64,000 nt of DNA. Source: Tepidanaerobacter acetatoxydans Re1. Lineage in GTDB: Bacteria; Bacillota; Thermosediminibacteria; Thermosediminibacterales; Tepidanaerobacteraceae. The position numbers and the translations under genes were made by a program. The notes beneath the pieces were generated by a model. It did no database searches, was not told where the DNA came from, and worked only from the letters and a program-made list of their open reading frames with translations. Positions 18,870 through 28,246 of this stretch are shown one piece after another. How positions within the stretch are numbered: the first letter of the stretch is position 1; each line of letters opens with the position of its first letter. The stretch covers positions 1,842,516 to 1,906,515 of the forward strand of contig NC_019954.2 of NCBI RefSeq assembly GCF_000328765.2, read 5' to 3'.

Positions 18870-19811
18870 CTAATATTTTTCTATCTTGATTTTTCTGTCA
18901 TTCATAAACTTTCTCACTTCATTTAAATAAGGTAATGACGGTTGGGCACCCATTCTTGTTACTGATAGAGCAGCTGATGCATTAGCTAGTCTTAGGCAGT
19001 CATAATGATCCAGATCCTGCCCAAGGCCAAATGCAAAAGCTCCGACAAACGCATCTCCTGCAGCCGTTGTATCTATAACATTAACATTTATGCCTTCTAC
19101 AAAGTACTCCTCATCTTTTATATTTAAAAAGTACACTCCTTTGTCTCCCATGGTAATTACTGTATTCTGACATCCCATTTTCAACAATTTTGCAGCGGCT
19201 ATTTTTGCGCTTTCTTTATTTACAATATCAATACCGGTAAAATCTTTGGCTTCTATCTCATTGGGTATAAAATATGATACCTTCTTTAAATATTCATTGT
19301 TTATTTTAGCAGCCGGAGCCGGATTAAAGATAATTGTCTTACTGTATTTGTAGGCAATATCTATAGCTGTATATACTGTTTCCAAAGGAATCTCCAGTTG
19401 AAGAATAATTATATCTGATAATTTAATAAGCTTTTCATTCCTTATTATGTCCGATGGTTTTAACAGCATATTTACGCCTGGTATTATAATAATTCTGTTT
19501 TTCCCATTGTCTTCAAGAGTAACAAATCCCACTCCTGTAGAATCAGAATTATCTTTAATCACATATTCTGTATTAACACCGGCTGATTTTAGGCTATTTA
19601 TCTGGGAATCCCCAAAACTATCTTCCCCTACTTTACCTAACATTGTAACATTAGATCCCAGTTTTGCAGCTGCTACTGCTTGATTTGCACCTTTTCCGCC
19701 AGTAAATTGAGAAAAGGAATGACCAATTATAGTTTCACCCTCTCGTGGAGCTCTTGGAGTTTTAGCCACAAGATCCATCATAAAGCTTCCTATTACAAGA
19801 ATTTTAATCAT
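18870..19811 (-). CDS. PfkB-family sugar kinase, ribokinase-like
   Basis: A 313-residue cytoplasmic kinase. GGKGANQAVAAAKLG near residue 40 binds the sugar, and DTTAAGDAFVGAFAFGL near 250 carries the catalytic aspartate and anion hole. Overall similarity is to ribokinase. The neighbours (mutarotase downstream, SIS isomerase 13 bases upstream) show a sugar or deoxysugar being taken up, phosphorylated and isomerised. True ribose specificity is not proven, so no symbol is given. Confidence 0.93.
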   Translation of the reverse strand: MIKILVIGSFMMDLVAKTPRAPREGETIIGHSFSQFTGGKGANQAVAAAKLGSNVTMLGKVGEDSFGDSQINSLKSAGVNTEYVIKDNSDSTGVGFVTLEDNGKNRIIIIPGVNMLLKPSDIIRNEKLIKLSDIIILQLEIPLETVYTAIDIAYKYSKTIIFNPAPAAKINNEYLKKVSYFIPNEIEAKDFTGIDIVNKESAKIAAAKLLKMGCQNTVITMGDKGVYFLNIKDEEYFVEGINVNVIDTTAAGDAFVGAFAFGLGQDLDHYDCLRLANASAALSVTRMGAQPSLPYLNEVRKFMNDRKIKIEKY

Positions 19812-19824
19812 TTATTGTCACCCT

Positions 19825-20436
19825 TTATATTATGTCTTCAAGTTTATGCTTTTCTAGTAATTTTTTGCCAAGACTTCCACCAGGATGAAATACAGCAAAG
19901 TTTTCTTCCTTGAAACCTTTCATAACAGAAAGAGTAATAGCTATGGAATCTCCTACTGCCAAAGTTGCTGTTGAACTAGAAGTAGGAGCAAGATTCAACG
20001 GATCTGCTTCATTTTCCACTTTAACTTCTATGTTTATATCACTGCATTTTGCTAACGTGGATTCCTTACTGCCTGTGATAGAAATTATTTTTGCACCAAT
20101 TATTCTTACAGATGGTATCATATTTAATAACTCTTTTGTTTCCCCACTATTTGAAATAGCAAGGACGATATCATCTTTAGTGATCATACCTAAATCTCCA
20201 TGTAATGCTTCAGTAGCATGCACAAAAAAAGATGGCGTGCCTGTGCTTGATAAGGTAGCAGCAAGCTTTTTTCCTATGTGCCCGGACTTACCCAAACCAG
20301 AAACTACAACTCTTCCTTTACACTCATACATGGCCTTAACAGCTGCTTCAAAGTCCTCACCAATTGTAGTTGAAACACTTTTTATAGCTTTTAGTTCTGT
20401 TTCCATTACTTGTCTAGCGGTTTCTATTATTTCCAT
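19825..20436 (-). CDS. SIS-domain sugar phosphate isomerase (KpsF/GutQ type without CBS)
   Basis: A 203-residue single SIS domain. SGLGKSGHIGKKLAATLSS and HGDLGMITKDDIVLAISNSG are signatures of arabinose-5-phosphate isomerase (KdsD/KpsF/GutQ), but the paired CBS domains of those enzymes are absent. LAPTSSSTATLAVGD and the FHPGGSLGKKLL end are also conserved. It should interconvert a ketose- and an aldose-phosphate in the pathway served by the adjacent kinase and aldolase. No lipopolysaccharide genes are nearby, so a catabolic role is more likely than Kdo synthesis. Confidence 0.88.
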   Translation of the reverse strand: MEIIETARQVMETELKAIKSVSTTIGEDFEAAVKAMYECKGRVVVSGLGKSGHIGKKLAATLSSTGTPSFFVHATEALHGDLGMITKDDIVLAISNSGETKELLNMIPSVRIIGAKIISITGSKESTLAKCSDINIEVKVENEADPLNLAPTSSSTATLAVGDSIAITLSVMKGFKEENFAVFHPGGSLGKKLLEKHKLEDII

Positions 20437-20476
20437 TTATCTCACATCCGCTCAAATTATTTATAGAGTTGAAACT

Positions 20477-20508
20477 GTGAGATTTCATTTTAAAAAATGA
20501 AATCTCAC
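20477..20508 (-). other. Perfect intercistronic hairpin between dapA1 and the SIS gene
   Basis: GTGAGATTTCATTTT (20477-20491) and AAAATGAAATCTCAC (20494-20508) form a 15-bp stem with a 2-base loop. No T-run follows on the minus strand, so it more likely stabilises the dapA1 message or attenuates read-through than terminates fully. Confidence 0.7.
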
Positions 20509-20520
20509 TACTAAATTTAG

Positions 20521-21432
20521 TTAAATAAGTTTAATCTCTTCAAGAACTTCCTTTAAATATTTCCTCTCTTCTTCAGTCAAGTTGTTTAATGGCATTCTTA
20601 CACCACCAACTTCAATTCCAGTAACCATTTCAACAGCAGCTTTTAGAGCAGGTATCGGATTGGTTCTACTATTTATGCCTAGCGCTCTAGTAAACCTAAA
20701 TATTTGTCTATAAATTTCAAGACTTTCTTTAACTTTACCTTCATAGTATTTTGTAAATACCTCTCTAACCTTATCTCCAAGTATTAACGAACCTCCACTT
20801 ACAATCCCTACAGCACCCTGTGCCAGCGTAGGCATAAGCATTATATCGTCACCGTTGAAAATTAAAAATTCGGGATTAATATCTTTGACAGCAAAATAAT
20901 AGTCTGTAATCTGCACGGGATTAATCCCCGACTCATCTTTTATTGCAAAAAACTTTTTGCTTTGTTTTATTAACTCTCTTACTGTATTTGGTTCTATGTT
21001 CACTCCAGTGAATATTGGTATATTATAAATCATAATATTGGTATCGGTTTCTTTAGCAATCCTTAAGTAATTTTCATATATAGCTTCCTGAGTAGGTTTA
21101 CAATAATATGGTGCAACTATCATACATGTATCTATTCCTAGTTTAGTAGCTGCATTCGTCAATTCGATGGTTTCTCTGGTAGATGCACACCCAGTTCCAG
21201 CTATTATTGGCTTTCTGCCATTCACTACTTTTACGGCCGTCTCATAGAGTTTTACTTTTTCCTCAAAAGTCAGGACATTAAATTCTCCTGTCGTTCCAGT
21301 AACTATTACAGTATCCAAATAATCTCTTTCAATTGCATAGTTTAATAGCTCCTCAAAAGCTTGATAATTTACTTCCTCATTTTTTCCGAAAGGTGTAATA
21401 AAAGGTAATAGTATTCTTCCATATTTATTCAT
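20521..21432 (-). CDS. DapA-family (class I aldolase/lyase) protein 1
   Basis: A 303-residue Schiff-base TIM barrel of the dihydrodipicolinate synthase/N-acetylneuraminate lyase/KDG aldolase family. TGTTGEFNVLT binds the pyruvate carboxylate, MIYNIPIFTG holds the catalytic Tyr, and FFAIKDESG the Schiff-base Lys. There are no lysine-biosynthesis neighbours. A sugar kinase, SIS isomerase and mutarotase follow, so it probably cleaves or forms a 2-keto-3-deoxy acid in catabolism. It is the first gene after an operator-bearing leader (21433-21874). Confidence 0.9.
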   Translation of the reverse strand: MNKYGRILLPFITPFGKNEEVNYQAFEELLNYAIERDYLDTVIVTGTTGEFNVLTFEEKVKLYETAVKVVNGRKPIIAGTGCASTRETIELTNAATKLGIDTCMIVAPYYCKPTQEAIYENYLRIAKETDTNIMIYNIPIFTGVNIEPNTVRELIKQSKKFFAIKDESGINPVQITDYYFAVKDINPEFLIFNGDDIMLMPTLAQGAVGIVSGGSLILGDKVREVFTKYYEGKVKESLEIYRQIFRFTRALGINSRTNPIPALKAAVEMVTGIEVGGVRMPLNNLTEEERKYLKEVLEEIKLI

Positions 21433-21874
21433 TAGAGCATCTCCTTTAATTTTTAAGTTTTTTGTGAATATAATTCTGTGCCCTTAAATTTTACTTATTC
21501 ACATAAATAGGGCGAATTCGCTATTTTGATATTTTTTAGCCAAAATACTTATGTTCTTTAAAATTTTATTTTTTGTTTAGAACTCAATAAAACTGTTTCA
21601 CCTCCCCTAAACAATTTAAAAATATCAAATAGCTTTACTTGAATTTTTTACTTGGTCTATTAAAATAAAACTTCGTAAGTGCCACTATATAATTCACATA
21701 TGTTTTGTTTTCTTTCGAGTTTACATTGGGATTCTTATTAATAAATCAATATCTAGCTTCATGCTTTAAATATTTTGATAGATAAACTTTTTAAATTGAG
21801 TATGCAAATTATAGAAAACCTTTTCTTTTAAGTATAGACTATACTATATTTATTCTTTTTCAATGATTTTTTAC
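21433..21874 (-). other. 442-base leader and promoter region of the dapA1 operon
   Basis: Very A/T-rich and gene-free. It holds the LacI-type operator described next, a small palindrome AGTATAGACTATACT (21831-21845) just upstream of it, and, on the minus strand, an orphan ribosome-site-like GGGGAGGTG (complement of 21600-21608) followed only by tiny frames. A long untranslated leader of about 370 bases is implied if transcription begins at the operator-overlapping promoter. Confidence 0.6.
21808..21826 (-). promoter_or_regulatory. LacI-type operator overlapping the -10 of the dapA1 promoter
   Basis: AGAAAACCTTTTCT (21813-21826) is a near-perfect palindrome. Read on the minus strand it runs directly into TATAAT (21813-21808). 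The same arrangement is found at the livK promoter and at the LacI gene itself (32219-32237 and 33300-33322), which identifies it as the operator of that regulator. Confidence 0.75.
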
Positions 21875-23053
21875 TTATTCAATTCTAGATACTCCAGAAT
21901 TTTTGGCCGCTTTTGAAACTGCTTGGGCTACAGTTTTGCCTACCTTAAGATCCACAGCAGAAGGAATAATATATTCCGCTGATAGTTCTTCTACTGACAC
22001 GAGATCAGCAATTGCGTAAGCTGCTGCTAACTTCATATCATCATTTATATCATATGCTCGAACATCGAGTGACCCACGAAATATACCGGGAAAAGCCAAC
22101 ACATTGTTAATCTGATTCGGAAAATCCGAGCGACCAGTAGCCACAACTTTAGCACCTGCTTTTAGGGCTTCCCTAGGCATAATCTCTGGTATTGGATTAG
22201 CGCATGCGAAGACTATAGGATCTGGAGCCATAAGTCTTACCATTTCAGGTGTTAAAGCACTCGGTGCCGACACTCCGATGAATACATCAGCACCTACAAT
22301 TGCATCCATAAGTGTACCTTTGAGCATATTCCGGTTAGTAATATCGGCAATCTCTAATTTGGCCACATTAAGATTTTCTCTTCCCTTATAGATTGTTCCA
22401 GTTCTGTCACATAATACAACATCAGATAAACCACAAGAAACTAAAAGCTTCGCAATGGCTATTCCAGCAGCACCAGCCCCACTTACAACAGCCCTTATAT
22501 CTTTCATCTTCTTTCCAACTACACGCAGAGCATTTATTAAACCTGCAAGTATAACAACGGCAGTACCATGTTGGTCATCATGAAAGATCGGTATATCACA
22601 TAATTGTTTAAGCCTTTTTTCAATTTCAAAACATCTAGGAGCAGAAATATCTTCCAAATTTATCCCACCAAAACTGCCTGACAATAATGAAACCGTATTC
22701 ACAATATCATCAACATCTTTTGAACGTATACATAAAGGAAAAGCGTCAACATCTCCATAAGCTTTGAATAATGCACACTTTCCCTCCATAACGGGCATGG
22801 CTGCTTCTGGTCCGATATCACCTAAGCCTAGAACGGCAGTACCATCTGTTACAACTGCTACTAAATTCCACCTTCGGGTATATTCATACGAAAGATCAGG
22901 ATTCTTAGAAATCTCTATACATGGCTCTGCAACACCTGGAGTATAAGCAATAGATAATTCTTCATTGGTTCTCACTTGCACTCTTGCTGTTACCTCAATT
23001 TTGCCTTTCCATTCTTTGTGTTTTTGCAATGCTTCTCGTTTTATATCATGCAT
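21875..23053 (-). CDS. NAD(P)-dependent malic enzyme (malolactic-type oxidoreductase)
   Basis: Oxidative decarboxylation of malate to pyruvate and CO2. The 392-residue length matches the short bacterial malic enzymes. Motifs are [35 protein letters not shown] for metal and malate binding, and the nucleotide fold [13 protein letters not shown]. The ATG follows GGAGGAAACGGA. It lies 72 bases after the LarA-like gene in island A, which suggests that a product of the pathway is converted to pyruvate here; alternatively it supplies NAD(P)H. Confidence 0.95.
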   Translation of the reverse strand: MHDIKREALQKHKEWKGKIEVTARVQVRTNEELSIAYTPGVAEPCIEISKNPDLSYEYTRRWNLVAVVTDGTAVLGLGDIGPEAAMPVMEGKCALFKAYGDVDAFPLCIRSKDVDDIVNTVSLLSGSFGGINLEDISAPRCFEIEKRLKQLCDIPIFHDDQHGTAVVILAGLINALRVVGKKMKDIRAVVSGAGAAGIAIAKLLVSCGLSDVVLCDRTGTIYKGRENLNVAKLEIADITNRNMLKGTLMDAIVGADVFIGVSAPSALTPEMVRLMAPDPIVFACANPIPEIMPREALKAGAKVVATGRSDFPNQINNVLAFPGIFRGSLDVRAYDINDDMKLAAAYAIADLVSVEELSAEYIIPSAVDLKVGKTVAQAVSKAAKNSGVSRIE

Positions 23054-23125
23054 TCCGTTTCCTCCTGTATCAAATATAATTGTTTTCCTGCTGAATTTAA
23101 ATTAGCCAATTCGGTGTTATTATTG

Positions 23126-24406
23126 CTATTCAGCCCAACCGTTGACGTTACCTAAATTATCAAAAGTAACTCTCATAAGATCACCGACAATTGTTAAGTT
23201 AGGCATCTTCTTGGCAATTGAAATCAGGGCCTCAGAAATATAAAACGAATCCATACTCAATGTGTTTTTAATCCATACTATTCGTGGTCCAACTCCATGA
23301 TCCATTTTTGTTGATGTTTGTATACACATCTTAAATGCCAGATAGTCGTTAGGCATAATCATTGGTATTTTTACTCCAATAGGATCTCGACTAGTAATTG
23401 CATTGGGATAAGAGATTTCAAGATTCATCTTTTTGAAAAACCTTTCAGTAGTTACATCCGCATTTCCTATCCCACATCCATTACCATGAGATTTATTAGA
23501 TAAATCTAGGACAGCAATGCGTTCAATAAACGGTTCGGAAATACCGAGAATTGCTGAACGACCAGTAACGTTGGGATCCATCCCCGCACCGCTAATATCT
23601 TTACCTATTTCATCTACATATAATATATCTACCTTGCTGAAAGGAATTTTGGGTACAAGAGATTTAGCTTCAACTAATAAAACCGGTTCCTCTTTTTCTA
23701 TTTTCTCTCCAGGTATAGCTGCCAACTTATAAGTTTCATGAAAAGCATCTTCTATGATACCTATTCCAAAAGCTACATTCTTTTTATCTATTACTACTTT
23801 AGCTATTTCCATTATGTTCTTCGACATAACATCAAAACCATATTTATGGCAAGTGGCGGCTCCATGCTGTTTACCAAGCCCTATAGCTAACATCTTCATC
23901 AAACCGCTTTCTACCGCACCTCTAAAATCCGTATGAGGTTTAATTCTACCAACAGGAATTATGCAATCAGCATCATTTGCAAATTTATCAATATGTACCG
24001 GAATACCTGAGGAAGTTATTCCGATTTCAATAGTATCCATACAGGATTTTATAGGAGCCCCTACTGCTTCACTAGTAATTCCATATCCAGCTAATATCTC
24101 TTCCTGACCCATAGCTGTTGCACCACCATGACTACCCATAGCAGGTATTATAAATGGCTTGCCACCGCAGTCTTTTATTGTTTGAACTAAGCAATGAATA
24201 ATTTTATCTATATCTTTTATTTCCCTGCTGCCTGTAGCAATAGCTACCTTATCCCCGGGGCGTATACGTTCTAATACGTGACGCTCTTTAATAGTCTCTT
24301 CTAGCTCGTCATTAATGTTTTTTATGTTACCTCTTCTTATGTTATAGTTAACTTTCGCAAACCGTGGTATTTTAACATCTTGTAATAACACCTCATATAT
24401 ATTCAC
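23126..24406 (-). CDS. LarA-like (DUF2088) protein, lactate racemase homologue
   Basis: A 426-residue protein of the LarA superfamily. The N-terminal nucleotide-like segment RPGDKVAIATGSREI and the PAMGSHGGAT motif are family features, as is the histidine-containing IKPHTDFRG. LarA proper uses a nickel-pincer cofactor to racemise lactate; homologues epimerise or otherwise act on other 2-hydroxy acids. No larB, larC or larE maturation genes lie in the window, so cofactor use is uncertain. The start is GTG at 24406, ten bases after GGAG. The position among Ldh2- and FAH-type genes points to a 2-hydroxy acid substrate. Confidence 0.85.
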   Translation of the reverse strand: MNIYEVLLQDVKIPRFAKVNYNIRRGNIKNINDELEETIKERHVLERIRPGDKVAIATGSREIKDIDKIIHCLVQTIKDCGGKPFIIPAMGSHGGATAMGQEEILAGYGITSEAVGAPIKSCMDTIEIGITSSGIPVHIDKFANDADCIIPVGRIKPHTDFRGAVESGLMKMLAIGLGKQHGAATCHKYGFDVMSKNIMEIAKVVIDKKNVAFGIGIIEDAFHETYKLAAIPGEKIEKEEPVLLVEAKSLVPKIPFSKVDILYVDEIGKDISGAGMDPNVTGRSAILGISEPFIERIAVLDLSNKSHGNGCGIGNADVTTERFFKKMNLEISYPNAITSRDPIGVKIPMIMPNDYLAFKMCIQTSTKMDHGVGPRIVWIKNTLSMDSFYISEALISIAKKMPNLTIVGDLMRVTFDNLGNVNGWAE

Positions 24407-24555
24407 AACCCTATCGCTCCTTTTTTATCAACCTGTTGCTTATTGGTATTATGGTATATGCTTTGTGTAAATTACTTAATACTAATTGGCATAAAGACCT
24501 TATCGGTATAAAAGAAGCTAAAGTAAATTCATATTTCCTTGTCCATGTATAGAAG

Positions 24556-25308
24556 TTATTTTACATAATTTATCAGTCTGCCAATATTCTCTATTTCAAC
24601 TATAACCCTATCACCTTTTTTCATTGGACCAATCCCTGACGGCGTACCGGTTAAAATAACATCTCCAGGAAGGAGGGTCATTATTTCAGAAATATAGCTT
24701 ATCAGAGTATATGGGTCAAAAATTAAATGGCATGTATTTGATGACTGTTTAAGCTCATGATTTAAATAAGTACGAATATCTAGATTCATCGGATCTAATT
24801 CTGTTTCAATGCATGGACCGAGAGGCAAAAATGTATCGAAGGATTTTGAAATAGTCCATTGACCATTAGAAGGTTGAAGATCCCTTGCAGTAACATCATT
24901 GCTACAAGTGTATCCAAAAATGTGTTCTTTCGCTGTTTTAACGCTTATATTTTTTGTTTTCTTGCCGATTACGATGGCAAGTTCTCCTTCGTAATCCACT
25001 CTGTTGGATAATTTAGGGTATTCTATATCATCCATATTGCCTATAACCGAAGTTGAAGGCTTTATAAATATAACTGGATTCCGAGGAACTTGTGCATGGG
25101 ACTCTTCTATATGGTCACGATAGTTCAAGCCTACGCATACTGCTTTGCTTGGCATGACAGGTGGTAATATTTTTATGCCATCTAAAGGAATTCGTATATC
25201 TGATACAACAAAATCACCAAAAATATTTCCTTTTATTAGCATGACCTCTTTATTCTTTATAACACCATATGATATATTATCATTCAGCTGAAATGACACT
25301 ATTTTCAT
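24556..25308 (-). CDS. Fumarylacetoacetate hydrolase family protein
   Basis: A 250-residue FAH-fold enzyme of the hydratase/isomerase/acylpyruvase type. CVGLNYRDHIEES and VDYEGELAIVIGKK give the metal ligands, followed by GYTCSNDVTARDLQ and ILTGTPSGIGP. Relatives cleave acylpyruvates, decarboxylate oxaloacetate or hydrolyse 2,4-diketo-3-deoxy sugar acids. The last activity would yield pyruvate and a hydroxy acid and fits the dehydrogenase and aldolase genes on either side. ATG follows GGAGGTATGAAAT. Confidence 0.9.
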   Translation of the reverse strand: MKIVSFQLNDNISYGVIKNKEVMLIKGNIFGDFVVSDIRIPLDGIKILPPVMPSKAVCVGLNYRDHIEESHAQVPRNPVIFIKPSTSVIGNMDDIEYPKLSNRVDYEGELAIVIGKKTKNISVKTAKEHIFGYTCSNDVTARDLQPSNGQWTISKSFDTFLPLGPCIETELDPMNLDIRTYLNHELKQSSNTCHLIFDPYTLISYISEIMTLLPGDVILTGTPSGIGPMKKGDRVIVEIENIGRLINYVK

Positions 25309-25347
25309 ATTTCATACCTCCATGGTAAAATACCCAATTAATAACAA

Positions 25348-26226
25348 TTAAAGTTCCTTCATTAGTACCTCTAGTTTCTCTTTTTCGACGGTAGATGCGC
25401 TCAATATTGGACTTCTGCAATAGCCTGAATATCTACCAACAAACTGAAGTGCTTGTTTAATTCGTCTAGGAAATTGTGGTCCTGATATGATCTGCCAAAT
25501 AGGATACATCTTATCTTGCAATGCTCTAGCACCATCATAATCACCACTTTCAACGAAATCCCATATCTTGAGGCACTGCTCAGGAAAAAGAGTCAAGATA
25601 GCAGCAATAGCTCCGTCTGCACCTAGGGCAAATGTTGAATAAAGCATATCATCAGTTGCACTATAAATAAGCCCTTTATTCCCACACATAAGTTTCATTT
25701 TATAGAAAGCTTGTATCCCGCCAACACTTTGTTTGATGCCGATAATATTTTCTACGTCAAGCATGCGATAAAAAAGTTCAGGAGTAATTTCATTCTGCGG
25801 CACTACATTATAAATAATCACTGGTAAACCAACATCTTCTGCAATACTTTTAAAAAATTCGTAGTTGCCTGCATTATCAGGCACAAGGACATTATAATAG
25901 GTCGGAGTTACCATTAAAGCATCTGCTCCAGCTTTTTTTACTGCTAACCCTGCACGAATTGCATCTTGCGTTGAGTTTCTTATAATTCCTGCTACTACTG
26001 GAATTTGGTTTGCATTTTCCTCTTGAATTATCTCTACTAATCTGGTTAGCTCATCGTCATGCAAAGCTGCACCCTCACCAGTACTGCCACCGGGGCTTAT
26101 GCCATGTATTCCTGTGTTTAACAAGTATTTAACTTCTCTTCGAAAGATAGTTTCATCAATCTTTCCATTTACATCAAAAGGAGTTACTACTGGGCAAATA
26201 ATTCCTCTAAATTTAGTATCTTTCAT
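25348..26226 (-). CDS. DapA-family (class I aldolase/lyase) protein 2
   Basis: A second, clearly divergent paralogue of 292 residues. GGSTGEGAAL replaces the GTTGE loop, with the catalytic Tyr in IIYNVVPQNE and the Lys in IIGIKQSVGGI. The PRRIKQALQFVGRYSGYCRSP tail differs from DapA1. Having two such enzymes in one island implies two different keto-acid substrates or two cleavage steps. Flanked by the FAH-fold and Ldh2-type genes with gaps of 39 and 61 bases, so cotranscribed. Confidence 0.9.
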   Translation of the reverse strand: MKDTKFRGIICPVVTPFDVNGKIDETIFRREVKYLLNTGIHGISPGGSTGEGAALHDDELTRLVEIIQEENANQIPVVAGIIRNSTQDAIRAGLAVKKAGADALMVTPTYYNVLVPDNAGNYEFFKSIAEDVGLPVIIYNVVPQNEITPELFYRMLDVENIIGIKQSVGGIQAFYKMKLMCGNKGLIYSATDDMLYSTFALGADGAIAAILTLFPEQCLKIWDFVESGDYDGARALQDKMYPIWQIISGPQFPRRIKQALQFVGRYSGYCRSPILSASTVEKEKLEVLMKEL

Positions 26227-26287
26227 AATTATATATCCTTTCTGCTATATAACTAATTTTCCAGCTTATGCAAAACTAAATCAGACA

Positions 26288-27406
26288 TTATCGATTGTCA
26301 ACATATAGATCATTTTGTACTGGTATCAAATACTTGCGTAAAGGAACGTTGTACCTTTTACAAATATCTTTAATTTCTTTGAGGGTCTTCTCGTTAATAA
26401 TAATTCCGTTCTTCATACGATCTACACTATTGAGAATCTCTTTTTCGCCATGAGTATATACTCTACTAGCCCCTTTAGCCTTTTCTGAATCGCGTAGCTT
26501 TTGAAGAAACTCAGATAAATACTTCTCTATATATTTTTTGTCACCGAAAATGCCATAATCAATGGCGATAAATGCATGGCAGCACTTTTCCACATTTTGT
26601 CTTTTTCGAACAAGATCACTTGTGTATCCTCCTGAAAGAATGGCAGTAAATATTTCAACAGCTAAAGCAAGACCATAACCTTTATGACCTCCGAATGTCT
26701 CTCCTGCACCACCTAATGGAAGAATTCCTCCACATATCTTTTTGCTAATACATTCATTTACCTCATTTGGATTGTCGCTAACTTCACCTTCTTCGTTCAC
26801 ACCCCATCCTAAAGGTATAGGTTGTTCTCTTTTTATATGCACCTCCAGCTTTCCTCTAGGAACAACTGAGGTTGACATATCTAAGAGAAAAGGATATGGT
26901 TTAGCAGGCATACTAATTGCAATAGGATTCGTCCCAAGCATCGCCCGTTTCCCGTAAGTTGGGACAACCAAAGCCTCAGTGTTGGTCATTGTAATACCGA
27001 GCAATCCTTCTTTAGCAGCCATTTGTGAATAATATCCAGCAATGCCAAAATGAGTGGAATTTTTTACAACTACTATTCCAACCCCAAATGTTTTTGCCTT
27101 ATCCATTGACATACTCATTGCTTTGACGCTGGTAGGGTGTCCTATTGCGTCGTCGGCATCGATTACCGCTGATAATTTCGTTTCTTTAATAACACGAGGT
27201 TTAGCATTTAAATTAATTCTTCCAGTATCAAGACCATATTGATATAACCACAACCTCTGCAGGCCATGTGACTCAATGCCAAATAAATCTGCAGTCAAAA
27301 GCACATCTGTAATACAGCTACTATCTTCATTGGAATAACCTAGTTTTTGAAAAATCATTAATGAAAGTTCTTTTAGACTTTCGTAATTATATCTTTTTTC
27401 TACCAT
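26288..27406 (-). CDS. Ldh2-family malate/L-lactate/ureidoglycolate-type dehydrogenase
   Basis: A 372-residue NAD(P)-dependent 2-hydroxy-acid dehydrogenase of the type-2 malate/lactate dehydrogenase family, unrelated to classical LDH. NSTHFGIAGYY, TNTEALVVPTYG and GAGETFGGHKGYGLAL are characteristic. Family members oxidise malate, sulfolactate, ureidoglycolate and 2,3-diketogulonate-type substrates. The ATG at 27406 is eight bases after GGAGG; the in-frame TTG at 27421 precedes the ribosome site. It is the first enzyme gene after livF and has its own promoter-like sequence. Confidence 0.9.
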   Translation of the reverse strand: MVEKRYNYESLKELSLMIFQKLGYSNEDSSCITDVLLTADLFGIESHGLQRLWLYQYGLDTGRINLNAKPRVIKETKLSAVIDADDAIGHPTSVKAMSMSMDKAKTFGVGIVVVKNSTHFGIAGYYSQMAAKEGLLGITMTNTEALVVPTYGKRAMLGTNPIAISMPAKPYPFLLDMSTSVVPRGKLEVHIKREQPIPLGWGVNEEGEVSDNPNEVNECISKKICGGILPLGGAGETFGGHKGYGLALAVEIFTAILSGGYTSDLVRKRQNVEKCCHAFIAIDYGIFGDKKYIEKYLSEFLQKLRDSEKAKGASRVYTHGEKEILNSVDRMKNGIIINEKTLKEIKDICKRYNVPLRKYLIPVQNDLYVDNR

Positions 27407-27439
27407 ATTTACATCCTCCAATTAGCCATTTTACCCAAC

Positions 27440-27467
27440 ATAATATAATTTAAAGTTTTCTTGTCAA
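27440..27467 (-). promoter_or_regulatory. Internal promoter ahead of the Ldh2-type gene
   Basis: On the minus strand TTGACA (27467-27462) is followed after 16 bases by TATTAT (27445-27440), about 34 bases from the start codon. The spacer begins AGAAAAC, one half of the island operator, but the other half is missing. The enzyme genes may therefore also be expressed independently of the transporter. Confidence 0.6.
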
Positions 27468-27534
27468 ACCCTTTCATAAGTTCTTTAATGATAAGCCAAA
27501 AGGTTCAGGCCCAGTGTTATAATATGACGTTTAA

Positions 27535-28245
27535 TCATCCACCCAAATATGCCTTTTTAATCTCGGAGCTGTTCATAAGTATATTACTATCTCCGCTTTC
27601 TTTTATATATCCGACTTCAAGTACATAAGTTCTTTTAGAAATTGACATAGCCATATATGCATTTTGTTCAACTAAAACTACAGGTATTTTTCTATCCCTA
27701 TTAATTTTTACTATAGCTTCAAACATTTCATCTACAAGAACAGGTGCCAAACCAAGAGATGGTTCGTCAAGCATGATTATCTTGGGATTACTCATTAGGC
27801 CTCTAGATATTGCTAACATCTGCTGCTCGCCACCACTAAGTGTTCCGGCGGTTTGTCGAGAACGCTCCTTTAGCCGAGGAAACATGTCATATGCCGATGT
27901 AATGTATTCTTCCAACAGACTTTTTGAATATTTTTTGCTATAAGCACCCATTTCAAGATTTTCCCTAACAGTCATATTTGCAAATATTTCGCGACCTTCC
28001 GGTACATAGACAATTCCTTCAGTCACAATCCTATGAACATTTAAGTTGCTTATTGTCTTCCCTAGAAACTCGATCGAACCACTAACAGGTCTATTAATTC
28101 CCATTATAGTTTTCAATAAAGTAGACTTACCAGCACCATTAGACCCAATAACTGATACTATTTCGCCTGGATGAACCTCCATTGATACATTGAAAAGTGC
28201 TTGAACTTTTCCATAAAACACATCTATGTTTTTTACTTTTAACAC
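27535..28245 (-). CDS. livF: Branched-chain-amino-acid-type ABC transporter ATPase LivF
   Basis: A 236-residue ATPase with GSNGAGKST, LSGGEQQMLAISRGL and IIMLDEPSLGLAP, the LivF consensus. The GTG at 28245 gives the usual LivF N-terminus MLKVKNIDVFYG and lies eight bases after AGGGG; a GTG at 28254 is also in frame. The livG stop ends one base upstream. Although this class is named for leucine, isoleucine and valine, relatives carry aromatic and short-chain carboxylates, urea and others; the neighbours here argue for an organic acid. Confidence 0.93.
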   Translation of the reverse strand: MLKVKNIDVFYGKVQALFNVSMEVHPGEIVSVIGSNGAGKSTLLKTIMGINRPVSGSIEFLGKTISNLNVHRIVTEGIVYVPEGREIFANMTVRENLEMGAYSKKYSKSLLEEYITSAYDMFPRLKERSRQTAGTLSGGEQQMLAISRGLMSNPKIIMLDEPSLGLAPVLVDEMFEAIVKINRDRKIPVVLVEQNAYMAMSISKRTYVLEVGYIKESGDSNILMNSSEIKKAYLGG

Positions 28246-28246
28246 A

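Noticed and set aside
20521-26226. Annotating either DapA-family gene as lysine-biosynthesis dapA
   Set aside because: No dap or lys genes are nearby and the regulation and neighbours are catabolic.
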